Source of the DNA: Liquidambar formosana
Taxonomy: Eukaryota > Streptophyta > Magnoliopsida > Saxifragales > Altingiaceae
DNA length: 64,000 nt
Assembly: GCA_039720395.1 (NCBI GenBank)
Contig: CM077823.1
Span: 7,678,909 to 7,742,908, forward strand
Reading direction: 5' to 3'
The translations under genes were made by a program, and so were the position numbers. The first letter of the stretch is position 1, and each line of letters begins with the position of its first letter. The notes below the pieces were generated by a model. The model made no database searches, was not told the DNA's origin, and was given only the letters and a program-made list of their open reading frames with translations. Positions 34,164 through 45,804 of the stretch are shown here, piece by piece.

Positions 34164-34890
34164 AAGCTTAGGTGAAGAGCCAAGCCTCGGACCTGGAGTT
34201 GTCTGGGATAAAGCTTAGGTGAAGAGCCAAGCTAGAAAGACTTGGTGAAGAGCCAAGCCTCAGACCTGGAGTGTTTGGGATAAAGCTTAGGTGAAGAACC
34301 AAGCTAGAAAGACTTGGTGAAGAGGCAAGCCTCAGACCTGGAGTTGTCTGGGATAAAGCTTAGGTGAAGAGCCAAACTAGAAAGACTTGGTGAAGAGCCA
34401 AGTCTCAGACCTTGAGTTGTCTGGGACAAAGCTTAGGTGAAGAGCCAAGCTAGAAAGACTTGGTGAAGAGCCAAGCCTCAGACCTGGAATGTCTGGGATA
34501 AAGCTTAGGTGAAAAGCCAAGCTAGAAAAACTTGGTGAAGAGCCAAGCCTCGAACCTGGAGTTCTCTGGGATAAAGCTTAGGTGAAGAGCCAAGGTAGAA
34601 AGACTTGGTGAAGAGCCAAGCCTCAGACCTTGAGTTGTCTGGGATAAAGCTTAGGTTAAAAGCCAAGCTAGAAAGACTTGGTGAAGAGCCAAGCCTCAGA
34701 CCTGGAGTGTCTAGGATAAAGCTTAAGTGAAAAGCCAAGCTAGAAAGACTTGGTGAAGAGCCAAGCCTTAGACCTGCAGTTGTCTGGGATAAAACTTAAG
34801 TGAAGAACCAAGCTAGAGGACTTGGTGAAGAGCCAAGCTCCAGACCTGGTATTATTTAGTCCAAAGCCTTGGTGAAGAACCAAGCTCAGT
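34164..34890. repeat. Tandem array, 72-73-bp unit, about 9-10 copies
   Basis: The unit contains AAGCTTAGGTGAAGAGCCAA and a second half-repeat CTTGGTGAAGAGCCAAGCCT. HindIII-like AAGCTT sites start units near 34164, 34211, 34283, 34356, 34429, 34501, 34573, 34646, 34719 and 34792 (the last mutated). It lies in the LTR element just upstream of the 3' LTR. Not CRISPR: units are contiguous and lack unique spacers. Confidence 0.9.
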
Positions 34891-35064
34891 GAGGAGCCAA
34901 CCAATGCGACACTTGATATTACCTCCATGAAAGAGTAACGTAGCATCTCCAATGAAACTCCATGGCATCTCTAGAGGCAAGTCATGCCCTCATTTAATTT
35001 GATGCATTAATTACAAGACCGATTCAATTAAACTACTCCTTTTACCCAAGCCAATGAGCTTGGC

Positions 35065-35083
35065 CTTGGGAGTGGGGGGCTAC
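35065..35083 (+). promoter_or_regulatory. Polypurine tract of the LTR element
   Basis: CTTGGGAGTGGGGGGCTAC sits directly upstream of the 3' LTR, the usual place for plus-strand priming. Confidence 0.6.
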
Positions 35084-35425
35084 TGATGTGGGGGAAAAAT
35101 ACCACCCATTATAGGGATGACCCGTGGACTCCAAATAAAGTAATATTTTAATTATGCAATTATTTATTCTTAAATTAAGGGATTGATGTTATCAATTTGA
35201 GTTCAATTCTACCTCAAATATCAAGTCCTACTAGGACTCTACCCTCTTAATCTGATTAGGAGTAAGACACCCACTAAAAGTAGGGAGTTCTGATCACTGA
35301 CTTAAGCATTGGAGGGGCTCCTGCTGGTCACCCACTGGTCGCCTAAGCCTTATTTTGCAAGTATAGTCGAAGAGGAAGTGAGGTCACGCAGATCTTGATT
35401 ATTGGTGAGTTTTTTGTCATCAACA
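35084..35425 (+). repeat. 3' LTR (342 bp)
   Basis: Matches the 5' LTR over its length apart from a ~50-base absence and scattered substitutions. Ends CATCAACA before the AAATC duplication. Confidence 0.9.
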
Positions 35426-35509
35426 AAATCTTAAAAACCAAAACGAAAATGAGGGTTTGATAAAAAAAAAAAAAAAAGTGGGATTAAAATAGCCGTTCCC
35501 GCCAATAAA

Positions 35510-36107
35510 ACATTACAAAACTGTATGTGAAATCAGCCCAAGGTAAAAACTAGCAATGCCGTGGAGGAGTAAGGAAACATAAACATCGTCAAGTTAGTTT
35601 TGAGGAGGGGAATTGGTAAACGGTTGAGGGTGGGAGGAGAGATAGGAAACGTGGGAAAGGGGGGAACGGTTCTGTGAAAATAAAAAAATAAAAAATAAAA
35701 AAGGAGTGTTTAGGAGTAGTTACAGACTTACAGGTGGGGTGGAGAGTGGTGAGATCACAATCTTATCGTTATATTTAACTACTTATTACCAATTATATTA
35801 TTTTTTAGAATGGCTAATAATTTTTATATTGAGGGCAATATTGGGAATCAAAAAGTAAGCACACAAACTCTCCTCTTCCCTTTATAATAGTCGAGATCTT
35901 GGGTTTTGAGATGCTTATGCGACCAATTAATCTTCTTAGACATATGTAATCCTCTCTCACATGCACCGAATAATTATAAAACAAAAAAAATCATAAGATA
36001 GACACATTGAATACATAATTAATAAATAATAAATAAAAATTTAGGGATCCATGTATAGGATTTTTCCTCATCTTTAAAAATAACCCTTTGAAGGGTGTTA
36101 TGTCATA
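35510..36107. other. Non-coding stretch
   Basis: No gene seen. Purine-rich around 35560-35760, AT-rich after. Confidence 0.5.
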
Positions 36108-36239
36108 ACCCGCGAGGATAACTTAGTTGGCAAAGGAATGCGGTTTAAGAACAGTAAGTCCCAAATTTGAGTCTCTACTTTCTCAATATCGAATGCACAA
36201 GTTTGTGGGTGGTTTGTGTACCACCGGGGATTACTCTAA
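36108..36239 (+). mobile_element. tRNA-derived SINE-like sequence
   Basis: The A-box-like GAGGATAACTTAGTTGGCAA is followed about 40 bases later by a B-box-like CCAAATTTGAGTCTC and then the segment GTGTACCACCGGGGATTACT. Plant SINEs often have this layout. Its 3' part is cut by the Tourist MITE that starts at 36240, so no tail or duplication can be matched. Confidence 0.5.
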
Positions 36240-36452
36240 GGCCATGTTTGTTTGTTTGGTTGGAATGGAATGTGATTTTATGTTCAAAATAATTTTGAAT
36301 GGAATGAGATTGAAATAAGCACTGCGGAATGAATGTCATTATAATTCACTACTACCATTTGATTTTATTCTCATTTAATTATCTCATCTAAACATATTGT
36401 TTGGAATGTGATTCCATTCCATCCATTCAATTCCAACCAAACAAACGTGGCC
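36240..36452. mobile_element. Tourist-like MITE, 213 bp
   Basis: The ends GGCCATGTTTGTTTGTTTGG and CCAAACAAACGTGGCC are inverted, with TAA duplications (36237-36239, 36453-36455). The arms carry TTGGAATGGAATGTGATT and its inverse. Non-coding; PIF/Harbinger-type by duplication and ends. Confidence 0.8.
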
Positions 36453-36896
36453 TAAATCTAATAGTTTGGGATACCCCTTAGATGGCAATTAATTAATTAA
36501 CTAATTAATTGAATTAAAATTGTGTTGTGCCCTCATTAGGCATTTTAGGCTTCATTTTTCCATATGGTAACCAAAAATGAGGATAGTTACAGTAAAATTT
36601 CGGTGATTTAATATCTTATCCTGCTTCTTGGACCGGCCTTGAGTTTTTTTTTTCCTACCCTCGAGTAAAGTGAGTAAAGTGATAACGACTTAGATAGGCT
36701 TTCAAAGTTACATTTTTCTTGTAAATGGAGAGAGAGAAAGAGAGATGTGGGGTTTTCATAAAAAAAAAAAAAAAAAAGAAAACGAGAGATGTGGGGCATA
36801 GAAAGAAAAGCGACGTCTTGTTGTTTATCATTGCAGATGAGACTAAAATACATATACCGCAATAGCCCACTCTGATTTCCACGTCTCTCCCAAAAG
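36453..36896 (+). promoter_or_regulatory. 5' flank / probable promoter of the alpha-glucosidase gene
   Basis: This ~440-bp AT-rich stretch lies between a MITE and the start codon. Features seen are an A run (36759-36777), a GAGAGAGAAAGAGAGA purine tract (36728-36743) of the kind common in plant 5' UTRs, and TCTCCCAAAAG just before the ATG. No unambiguous TATA box or operator could be assigned. Confidence 0.4.
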
Positions 36897-39800
36897 ATGG
36901 AGACGATTAGACAAAGACCAAAACCATCTCATCCTCATCTTCCTCATCTTCATCTTCTATTTCTCATCTTTGTCTCATACTTGGTAGTAACACCATCAGG
37001 TGGAAAAGCAGAAGAAGAACCAGTTGGGTATGGCTATACAGTTCGATCCATCACAGTTAGTGACTATGGGAAGGTGTTGACTGCTCATCTCCAACTCATC
37101 AAGACTTCCTCAGTTTTTGGCCCTGACATTCACAACCTCAGCCTTATCGCCAGGTAAATCTTCATTTCATTACTGATTGAAAATATTCAGATTGCCGTAG
37201 AGTGAACGATGATGTTATCATATATATTTACAAATTAGTCAGATTGTCGAACTGAAGATTAGGATACCACCTTCGGTATGCTTCTTCATTCTCATATTGT
37301 TTGAATTATTTTGACTAAGTTTGCACATTGAGATGATCTATTGGCATATTTGTCGTAAGTTTCCAATTTTATCTTCTTTTATTTTATTGTGTTATGGTTT
37401 GAGTAATTATAATTTTAAATATAAAAATAAGTAATTTAGTATAATAAAATAATTATTAGTTTAATCTCTGAAATATAACAAATATTTCTGGGATTTTTTA
37501 AAATAGAAATTTTTATCAAACAACAACGAATTGAAGTGAAGATTGATTTCATACCCTTCACCAACCAGTCTACCACCCTATATATCAAACGGTCAAACCT
37601 ATCAACAATTAACTATAAAAAAAAAGCTGCACCTGCCCTTTTGACAGCCTATTGTCCCCCCATTATCCACAAAATCCTTTGTAAATCCCTTTCTCCAATT
37701 GATTCCGGCCTAGGGATTGTAAATAAGATTCTGAGATGGGTTGGTATGGTATGGGGATAATGAGAAGAAGACAACGAACTCCATTGTTGGAATTTTAAAA
37801 TTTTTGCAAAATACTTCTTTATTGGTTAGGACTTAGGTGCATACATGCATTTTTTATTTTTGGTTGAATGTATAGATGCATATTGGTGAATTATTTTCTT
37901 TCTTTAATGGTTGGGAGTAGTTTCTTGATTTTGGTACATGTTAGTATCTGGCGTGAATGCCGAGCAAAGATAGCAAAATCCCTTGTTTTGGGCATATGTG
38001 AAAAAAGAGAGAATTTTTTTTTAGTTTTTATTTTTTATTGAAAAGTATAGAACGGCCTTTTCCCAAAGTGCCTTAGCCTTTAAGACATCTTAAGACATCT
38101 CCAGCGATGAGTTATAATCTATGCTATTCCTATATTATAACATTTAATACAAGTCAAATTGCTCCAATGGTATACTAAAAACCTATGATAAAAATAGTAA
38201 TAGCTTACCCTTGTGCAATAAAGCAGAAGGGTAAGTTATTGCTAAATTTACCATGTCAGTTCTCCCTCCATTTCTCAACAACCAAATACATCAACAACTA
38301 TAAAAAATACAATATTTATCTTCCAAAATTTTCTCAATAACTAAACAACCTGTAGATAAATACAATATTTTCAAAAATAATACTGAAATCTTATATATAT
38401 AAAATAAAAAATAAATAAAAAACAGAAAACATACCCTTTTTTAAAAAAAAATTAAAATTTTTTTAGTTAGAACAATAGAAGTTGTAAGATGATAGTTGAT
38501 AGTTTATAAAAAAATGGAAGAAATTAAGGTTGTGACAAAAAATAAAATATTATGTCATTTGCGCCATTAGAGCAACTTGTGCTAAATTATATCATTTGGC
38601 AATGTAACATGCGTTAAAATAGTAATAGCACAAGTAATTTATCTCACATCACTAAATATGCTCTTAGGTATGATTTAGGATTTAATTTATGAGCACTGCT
38701 ATATAAGCCAAATGTGCCCACTCGAAATAGTTAGCTCACTCCCTGTAATGAAAGGAATCTCTTATCTTCAAATTGCACCGTTGAATCACATTATCTCCTC
38801 ATTTTTTATTATTCCTGTGATCGGCATTGCCCTCTACTCACATTTCGTCCATAAGTCGGTTCAGTTACCTTTATCCTTAATTTATGTATAGAGTTTTTGG
38901 GTCTTTTTCCAAGGTTAGTGTTTTTATTTATTTTTATCCTTTTATATTTTTAACCTCACCATTTTATAAAGAATATCAGGTACATTGCTGGAGTGCATTT
39001 TTACATATGATGTGGAGCACTGCACACTCTGGAGAGAAACCAATTTGCTTTTCATTACTAGATACTTTTATTTTAAATTTTAAATTTTAAATTTTAAATA
39101 CTTATTTACTCCTCTCATATTTAACCAATTAAAAATATTTCTTTTCTAGCAAAAAAGAAGGAAAAAAAAAAGTACAAAAATAATTATGTTCATTTCATGA
39201 ATTCTACACGACCTCCACTATTATACATGTTTTTTAGCCAATTTCTTACTCCTACTATGACTCTTAACTATGGAAGAAATTTTAACATACTTAAATCAAT
39301 AAAAAGTAATAAATAATTAAATTTTTATGTATGTAAATATATATATCTATATCTATATAAAAATTTATTAATTTTTATATATTTTTTATTATTATTATTC
39401 ACGCACATATACTCATATCTAATATTAACAAATAGATATCAATGTTTCTCTATAAGTTTAAACTTTTTTTTTCTTTGTTAAAAGATACAATTAACTCATA
39501 CCCATAAATCTCTAATATCAATAAATGGACAATAACATTTCTCTATTAGTTTGAACTTTTTTTTTTATTTTCTTAATAAATAATAAAATTAACTCATACC
39601 TATAAATCTCTATTATCAACAAAAGAATATTAACGTCTCCCTGTGTGTTTGAACTTAAAATCACTTAATAAATAATGAGAAAGCCGCTAAATTGATAGCA
39701 ATCCTTTGTTTCTTCAATGAATTCCTGACCTTTTACTCCCCTTTAAAAAAAAAAAGAAAAAAAAAAAATCTTTCTATTAACAAAGCAATTTATATTTCAC

Positions 39801-42800
39801 CATTAAAAGCTAATTAGACTATTTTGTCACAGCTTGGAGGCAAAGGGTCGTCTGAGAATTCGCATAACAGATTCCGACCGCCCAAGATGGGAAATTCCCC
39901 AACAAATCCTTTCCCGCCAAACCTACTTCCCACTCCACTCTCTGCCGAAAAATCACCAACACTCGCCGGGAAACCACCGAGCACCGCTAGGAAACCACGT
40001 CCTCTCCGCCCCCAATTCCGACCTGATCTTCACTCTCCGCAACACCACCCCCTTTGGCTTCGCCGTCACCCGCCGCTCCTCCGGCGACGTTCTCTTCGAC
40101 GCATCGCCGGATACGTCAGATTCCGGCACTTTTCTGGTCTTCAAGGACCAATACATTCAGCTTTCTTCATCCCTACCCGTTGACAGATCCTCTCTATATG
40201 GTCTAGGTGAGCACACCAAGAAGACCTTTAAATTGACGCATAACCAGACACTGACGTTGTGGAATGCTGACATCGCCAGCGCCGATCTCGACCTGAATCT
40301 TTATGGGTCGCACCCATTTTACATTGACGTCAGATCGCCGGATTCTGACGGCAGAGTGCCGGTGGGAAGTACTCATGGTGTTTTGTTGCTTAATAGCAAT
40401 GGAATGGATGTTGTATATACTGGTGATAGGATAACTTACAAGATTATTGGTGGGGTTCTTGATTTGTACTTTTTCGCCGGACCGTCGCCGGAAATGGTCA
40501 TACAGCAGTATACGGAGCTTATTGGCCGGCCCACCCCGATGCCGTACTGGTCTTTTGGTAAGTAACATGCTTTGCTTTTTGCCTTTTCTTTCCTTGGGGA
40601 ATTACAGATTGGTCCAGCTAGGCGTAAATAACTGCCGTTTAAAATAAATGACTACTAACTTCTTAGTAAATGACTACTAACTTAACTAAAAAATTCTACT
40701 ATTTGCTGTAGCCGAACCAATCTGTGATTCCCTCTTCTTTTATTATTATTATTATTATTTTTTTTTTTTTGGCGCTAAGTAAACCAGACAAGTAATATGC
40801 TTGTTTGTGTAATTACATTCTTTTTTATTGAACTTTATGTGATGTGATTGAGCTTGAATTAGTGCTAGGGATGTGACATGATGAGATCCAAAGTCATATG
40901 ATCATTCAAGGTGAAAAATTTTATGAGGATTGGCATGATAAGTAATTCAAAAAAATTTATGATGTTATTTATACAGTAGGGGCATTCTGAATGAAAAAAA
41001 AAAAAAAAAAAAAACCAACATTTTAAGAAGTGCACTTAGTTTCTTAAAATTACTTCTTTTTATACTCTGAACATCTTCATTATGCATTTTGGCTAGAAAA
41101 TAAAAAAGGTTGAAAAAAAAGCACCGCTTAAATGGTTACCTAACTGCCTTTAGCATGCAAAAAGTTGTTCTATTTAAAAGTATCGTATCTTGGTTAACTT
41201 GCCCATTCCTCTCTTGCTATATTTTAAACTCTTTAATTTTTCATTTTGGAGTTGAGAAATTGTTGCATTTAAAAAAACATGGGGTATGAGTGTTATTGAG
41301 ACCTGAGAGAGTGGGGAGTGTTGTGCTTGTAAGTAGTTAACTTACTTGATGTGTTGGGAGGGGTGAATAATGTAAGGCAAGTGATGTACGAGTTTGGCAT
41401 ATGAAATTATGATAGAGAGGGGACAAAGACAATAGCTTTTTCATTATTTAAATAACTGTAAGTTCATAAATGCCAAGAATGGAAATGGGATCATTTTGGA
41501 ATTAATAAAATTGTACTTTTTATTTGATGAGAAAATGTGGAAAAAGAAGAGATATTTAAGTTTTGAATTTCTTGATTTTTCGTCATTTGGAATTCAAGAA
41601 AATTTAAACCTCCCCTTAATTGAGCCTAATTTTACTATTTGGCTTACATGAGTCTGGTTCTTCCTTTTTTTTTTAGACCAAAAATAAAACTAAATAAAAG
41701 ACTTGAGTTTCAAAATTTTTCTTGTCTTTTGTCTAATCTCTCTCAGAAGCAATTTCATTTAAAAGACCAATGAATACAAAATGAACCAGGCATCACACTT
41801 TTAAGAAAGGTTGAAAAGTCCATTCTGTATATTGAAAGGTAGTTAATTAGTTGAGGCCACATGAACTTTGAAGAATGCTTTTAAATAGGCCATTTCAATT
41901 CATTTAAGTAGCTGTTAGAAGCATTTCTTCCTTAATGTTGCTTTAATACATGATCTTATATTTGAGATTCTCACCTAATATTAGCCCAATTTGGCGCTTA
42001 CCTGCATTTGTAGGTAGGCAAACATAGTTCTCATTTCATGCTTACAAATTTGGTTGTTTTTCGTCCTTATAGGATTTCACCAGTGCCGATATGGTTACAA
42101 GAACGTTTCTGATGTTGAAGGCGTAGTTGCTGGCTATGCAAAAGCTGGTATCCCTCTTGAAGTTATGTGGACAGATATTGACTATATGGATGCATATAAG
42201 GATTTTACTCTTGATCCCATCAATTTTCCATTGGACCAGATGAAGAAATTTGTCAATACACTTCATCAAAATGGTCAAAAATATGTCCTCATCTTGGATC
42301 CGGGTGTGTAGAAACAAACACGAAATTCTTTCTGTTCAGCTGAAAATTTTTGTTCATTCTTGAATTGTTAGTGAACTTAGTTTAGATAAAGACAAGGAGT
42401 TCTTTCTTCAATGCACAAGGAAAGCCAACTAAAGCACTACCTATCACTTATTATGGTTCTTTTTCCACAGGTATTAGTGTGAATAAAACGTATGGAACCT
42501 ACATAAGAGGAATGCAAGCTGATGTCTTCATAAAACGTGATGGTGTCCCCTACCTGGGAGAGGTTTGGCCTGGGCTGGTCTACTTCCCTGATTTTGTAAA
42601 GCCTGTGACCGAAATGTTCTGGGGTGGTGAGATCAAATTATTTCGAGATCTCCTCCCCTTTGATGGCCTGTGGCTTGACATGAATGAGATATCCAATTTC
42701 ATAACTTCCCCTCCAACTCCACTTTCTACCCTTGATGACCCTCCCTATAAAATTAACAATGACGGAGTACAACGACCCATTAATAACAAGACAGTTCCAG

Positions 42801-45239
42801 CAAGTTCTATACACTTTGGTAACATTACAGAGTACAACGCCCATAACCTTTATGGACTCCTAGAATCCAAAGTTACCAATGCGGCCTTAATCAATGTGAC
42901 TGGTAAAAGACCATTTATACTTGCCAGATCAACTTTTGTGAGCTCAGGCAAGTATACAGCACATTGGACTGGAGATAATGCTGCGACATGGGATGATTTG
43001 GCATACACTATTCCAGCCATTTTGAATTTTGGACTATTTGGAATTCCAATGGTTGGAGCTGATATATGTGGTTTTTCAAGAAACACAACTGAAGAGCTCT
43101 GCCGGCGTTGGATTCAGGTAAAAAGTAGGAGGCTTTTGAATGAGACATTGAAATTAAATAATTCCATTGTGTTTAATATATTGTCAAGAATGTGTGTTTT
43201 TCTTTCCCAATTATTTAATATGAGTCTATTTTGTTGCAATTGGTGAACAATTAATTGATTATTTCAAGAAAACAAATCATTTTAAACTTTTTATTTTCAT
43301 TATGGTGATGATTTTTATATGTAATTTTTTTAAAATTATCTTTATTTTTCTCGTTATAACTCTATTCTTGAAGGCGCATTGTTACTTGAAAATGCAATAA
43401 AAATCCACACTGACAATTGCATTTCCAAAGGGTGCCCAAATGCGACCACAGAGAATTGGAATATGTTCTATGTTGGGCGGTTGTCATGAATTCAAGCAGA
43501 TTCTTGATGACCTGTTTGCAATTCAATGCAATCCGAAAAAAGGGCACGCACCACCATTTTTGACCCGTTTGATTTTGGGTATGTTTTGACCTTAGTTCGT
43601 CTTTTATGTTATAACCCGCATATATAAGGGATTTGTTTTTTAGAGTTTTTGAGTGAGAGGAAACAGCCTACTTTGAGAGAGCCGTCATTAGGAGTACAAC
43701 AGGATCTCGGGTTTGAGTGTTTGCTTTTGTAATGTCCTCAGTACTTAGTAAATTGATGGTTACTCCCCATGGAAATAAGCATCTTGAGTGCTTAAGGAAC
43801 CCTGCTTACATTCCTCCTTGGTCACTCCGGGTCAAATGGCAGAATTGCAAGTTTTTCATGTGGTCTATGAGTTTTCAGTGTTCTCACATCTTTTGAGAGG
43901 GTAATGTTGTAGCTGATATAGTAGCTAATATGGGTCTTCTTCATCTAGGTTTTCAATAGCTTTGGGCTGCTACTTCTGCACTTAATTCTGCCATATGTCA
44001 TGATAGGTTTAGCCTTCCTTCTTATAGATTTAGACCTTAGTTGTCTTCTCTGAGTTTTTGTAAGATGGATTGCGGTGTTTCTATAAACCGCCAAGACTAA
44101 ACAGTTATTTATGTTTTATTCTATCATTTTTTACTTTTCTTTCTTTTCTTTTAATAATATGATGGAGGAATTTCCTCCGTTTATTTTTTATAAAAAAGCA
44201 TCTTGTCGAACAACATAAATCTTGTGCCTTCAGTGGCTATGCGTTTTTTTCTTATTTTCTACTTTGAGATCAATTTGTTGTTTTTATCGCTTCCGCACTG
44301 ACACTTTGTTTCCTAAGGGCGTGCATTTAATATCTGAACTTTCTTTCCATGCAGCTAGGGGCCTTTTATCCCTTTTCTAGAGACCATTCAGACAAGAATT
44401 CACTTCGTCAAGAGCTATACCTATGGGATTCAGTTGCTGCATCAGCCAGGAAGGTGCTTGGGCTTCGATATCGGCTACTTCCCTACTTTTACACATTAAT
44501 GTACGAGGCACACACGAAAGGGACCCCCATTGCTCGACCCCTTTTCTTCTCATTTCCTCGGGAAATCAAAACTTACGAAATCAACTCACAGTTTTTAATT
44601 GGTAGAGGTGTAATGGTGTCACCTGTGCTACAGTCAGGAGCGGTTTCAGTTGATGCATACTTCCCTGCAGGAAACTGGTTTGACCTCTTCAACTACTTCA
44701 ATTCAGTGAGCACAGAGTCTGGAAAGTACATCACGCTTGATGCACCGCCTGATCATATAAACGTGCATGTTCGGGAAGGTAATATTTTGGCAATGCAAGG
44801 AGAGGGCTTGACAACACAGGCTGCTCGTAAGACAGCGTTCCAGCTCTTGGTGGTTGTCAGCTACAGTGGAAACAGCACTGGAGAAGTTTTTTTGGATGAT
44901 GGAGAGGAAGTGGAGATGGGAGGGGAGGGAGGAAGGTGGAGTTTGGTGAGATTTTATGGCGGAGTAATGGGGAATTACATAAATCTTGTTTCAGAGGTTG
45001 TGAATGGAGGATTTGCTGTGAGTCAGAAGTGGATCATTGGTAAAGTGACTTTTATTGGGTTGAAAAAGGCTACGAAGCTGAAGGGGTATGAGTTATACAC
45101 TCATATGGGAAAAAAATTTAATGCATCAGGTATAAGAACAAGCTTTGACAGCCATGGACAATTTGTTATCGTAGAGATCTCAGGGCTATCACTGCTTATT
45201 GGACAGCAGTTCAAGTTAGAACTGAAACTTGGCAACTAA
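36897..45239 (+). CDS. AGLU1: GH31 alpha-glucosidase (AGLU1-like), five exons
   Basis: Exons: 36897-37153, 39833-40557, 42073-42303, 42471-43117, 44355-45239. All junctions are GT-AG and the frame joins without a break, giving 914 residues, near the ~900 usual for plant alpha-glucosidases. Residues about 1-38 form a basic-then-hydrophobic signal peptide ([13 protein letters not shown]), so it is probably secreted to wall or vacuole. The GH31 nucleophile motif [12 protein letters not shown] (Asp474) and acid/base motif [13 protein letters not shown] (Asp573) are present, as is the N-terminal [12 protein letters not shown] segment. Several N-glycosylation sites are visible (NKT, NIT, NVT, NTT, NST). 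It should release glucose from alpha-1,4 ends of maltose or starch. GH31 alpha-xylosidases are the main alternative; the FITSP segment after the nucleophile favours alpha-glucosidase. Introns carry MITEs and a LINE relic. Confidence 0.93.
38091..38666. mobile_element. Possible hAT-like MITE in intron 1
   Basis: TAAGACATCTCCAGCGATGAG at the left pairs loosely with the right end, whose complement reads TAAGAGCATATTTAGTGATG. The inner sequence AGTAATAGC occurs in both halves. No target duplication was confirmed; the doubled TAAGACATCT (38081-38100) might reflect one. Confidence 0.4.
40597..40732. mobile_element. Short palindromic MITE, family B copy 2, in intron 2
   Basis: The arms GGGAATTACAGATTGGTCCA and GAACCAATCTGTGATTCCC are inverted around ATGACTACTAACTTCTTAGT. 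It starts 40 bp inside intron 2 of the alpha-glucosidase gene. The flanks TCTTTCCTT and TCTTCTTTT may be a decayed 9-bp duplication. Confidence 0.75.
43800..44205 (+). pseudogene. 5'-truncated LINE RNase H end in intron 4
   Basis: Same strand as the host gene. The frame reads [20 protein letters not shown], then [24 protein letters not shown], which matches the RNase H C-terminus of plant LINEs (HI-[FY]-REGN-x-x-AD-x-[LV]-AN). The 3' UTR ends with ATATGATGGAGGAATTTCCT and a short A tail near 44200. The stop replaces the Arg codon of REGN. No effect on splicing is expected from position alone. Confidence 0.6.
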
Positions 45240-45655
45240 TGAAAATAATTCTGAGAACAATATATTAAACTCCAAGTAAACAAGCATTGTTCACAAAATT
45301 TAAAATAAAAATATTGCAGATTTGGAGAAAGAATAACAGCAGGTGAAATTCCTTTCAATTAAACCTTGTCTGGCTTTAAAATTATGACAGCGTAAGCCTA
45401 AGGCTGCAAATCAATTTTTCGATTGCCGGCTTCATGTTATAAATTTTTAGAAGCTTTTACTTGATTAACTCAGGTTCTGTTTGGTTTGAATGATATTTTT
45501 TTCTCCCTTGCCCGCTTCAAAATTATGAAGTCTTTAAGTTTGATCGACGTTTTTAAAGTTCTAAGTCTTGTTTTTCTTAAGGGAATTGTAATTGGAACTT
45601 TTGACAATTTACAGCTGGGTGATAAATTCATAATTATTGTGTAATCACAACATTC
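45240..45655 (+). other. 3' flank of the alpha-glucosidase gene
   Basis: No further coding. AATATATTAAACTCC and AAAATAAAAATATTG shortly after the stop could serve as near-upstream polyadenylation elements, but none is a canonical AATAAA that I would call. Confidence 0.35.
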
Positions 45656-45666
45656 CACTGGTGAAT

Positions 45667-45804
45667 CTATATATATATATATATATATATTGACAAGCGA
45701 TAGAAACACACGCACACACCCAGGTGGAGTCGAACCTCCGACCTCCATGAAATCCCCACACCCTTTGGGTGGGACACGCCACTCAGCCTACAGCCACTCA
45801 GCTA
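45667..45804 (-). mobile_element. SINE with 11-bp target duplication
   Basis: On the minus strand the element starts with an A-box-like segment (GTAGCTGAGTGGCTG) and has a B box (GGTTCGACTCC) about 60 bases on. It ends in a (TA)n tail (45667-45690). CACTGGTGAAT flanks it (45656-45666 and 45805-45815). A clear tRNA-derived SINE downstream of the alpha-glucosidase gene. Confidence 0.85.

Larger units (their letters stand above)
30877..35425 (+). mobile_element. Non-coding LTR retrotransposon (LARD-type), 4.5 kb
   Basis: Direct repeats 30877-31268 and 35084-35425 begin TGATGTGGGGGAAAAATACC and end in CA. A perfect 5-bp duplication, AAATC, flanks the element (30872-30876 and 35426-35430). A primer-site-like TGGCGCCGTCTATGGGAA follows the 5' LTR and a G-rich polypurine tract precedes the 3' LTR. 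The 3.8-kb interior has no gag, protease, RT or integrase motif; open frames there are under 105 codons and unrecognised. The element must have been mobilised in trans. It has the structure of a large retrotransposon derivative. Confidence 0.9.
30534..35500. mobile_element. Foldback MITE, family A copy 3, split by an LTR retrotransposon
   Basis: The MITE's left part is 30534-30876 (starting GGGAATGGCTGTTGGAACCC) and its right part is 35426-35500 (ending AAAATAGCCGTTCCC). The 9-bp duplication GCCAATAAA flanks the whole (30525-30533 and 35501-35509). Without the insert the MITE is about 413 bp, close to the 398 bp of copies 1 and 2. The interruption falls in the right arm. Confidence 0.88.

Noticed and set aside
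34164..34890. Regular repeats that could suggest a CRISPR array
   Set aside because: Contiguous 72-73-bp units without unique spacers, inside a plant retrotransposon.
34505..34952. Repetitive minus-strand frames (WLFTKS-type repeats)
   Set aside because: Produced by the 73-bp tandem array, whose unit is not conserved as codons.
39824..40183. 119-codon proline-rich frame and other frames over 39.8-40.6 kb
   Set aside because: Shadows of exon 2 of the alpha-glucosidase gene, whose frame matches the family and the splice sites.
42850..43086. Minus-strand frame across exon 4
   Set aside because: Antisense shadow of the GH31 catalytic exon.
45700..45804. tRNA gene-like A and B boxes (also at 36110, 46770, 52015)
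   Set aside because: No cloverleaf can be formed, and tails and target duplications show at least three of these to be SINEs.
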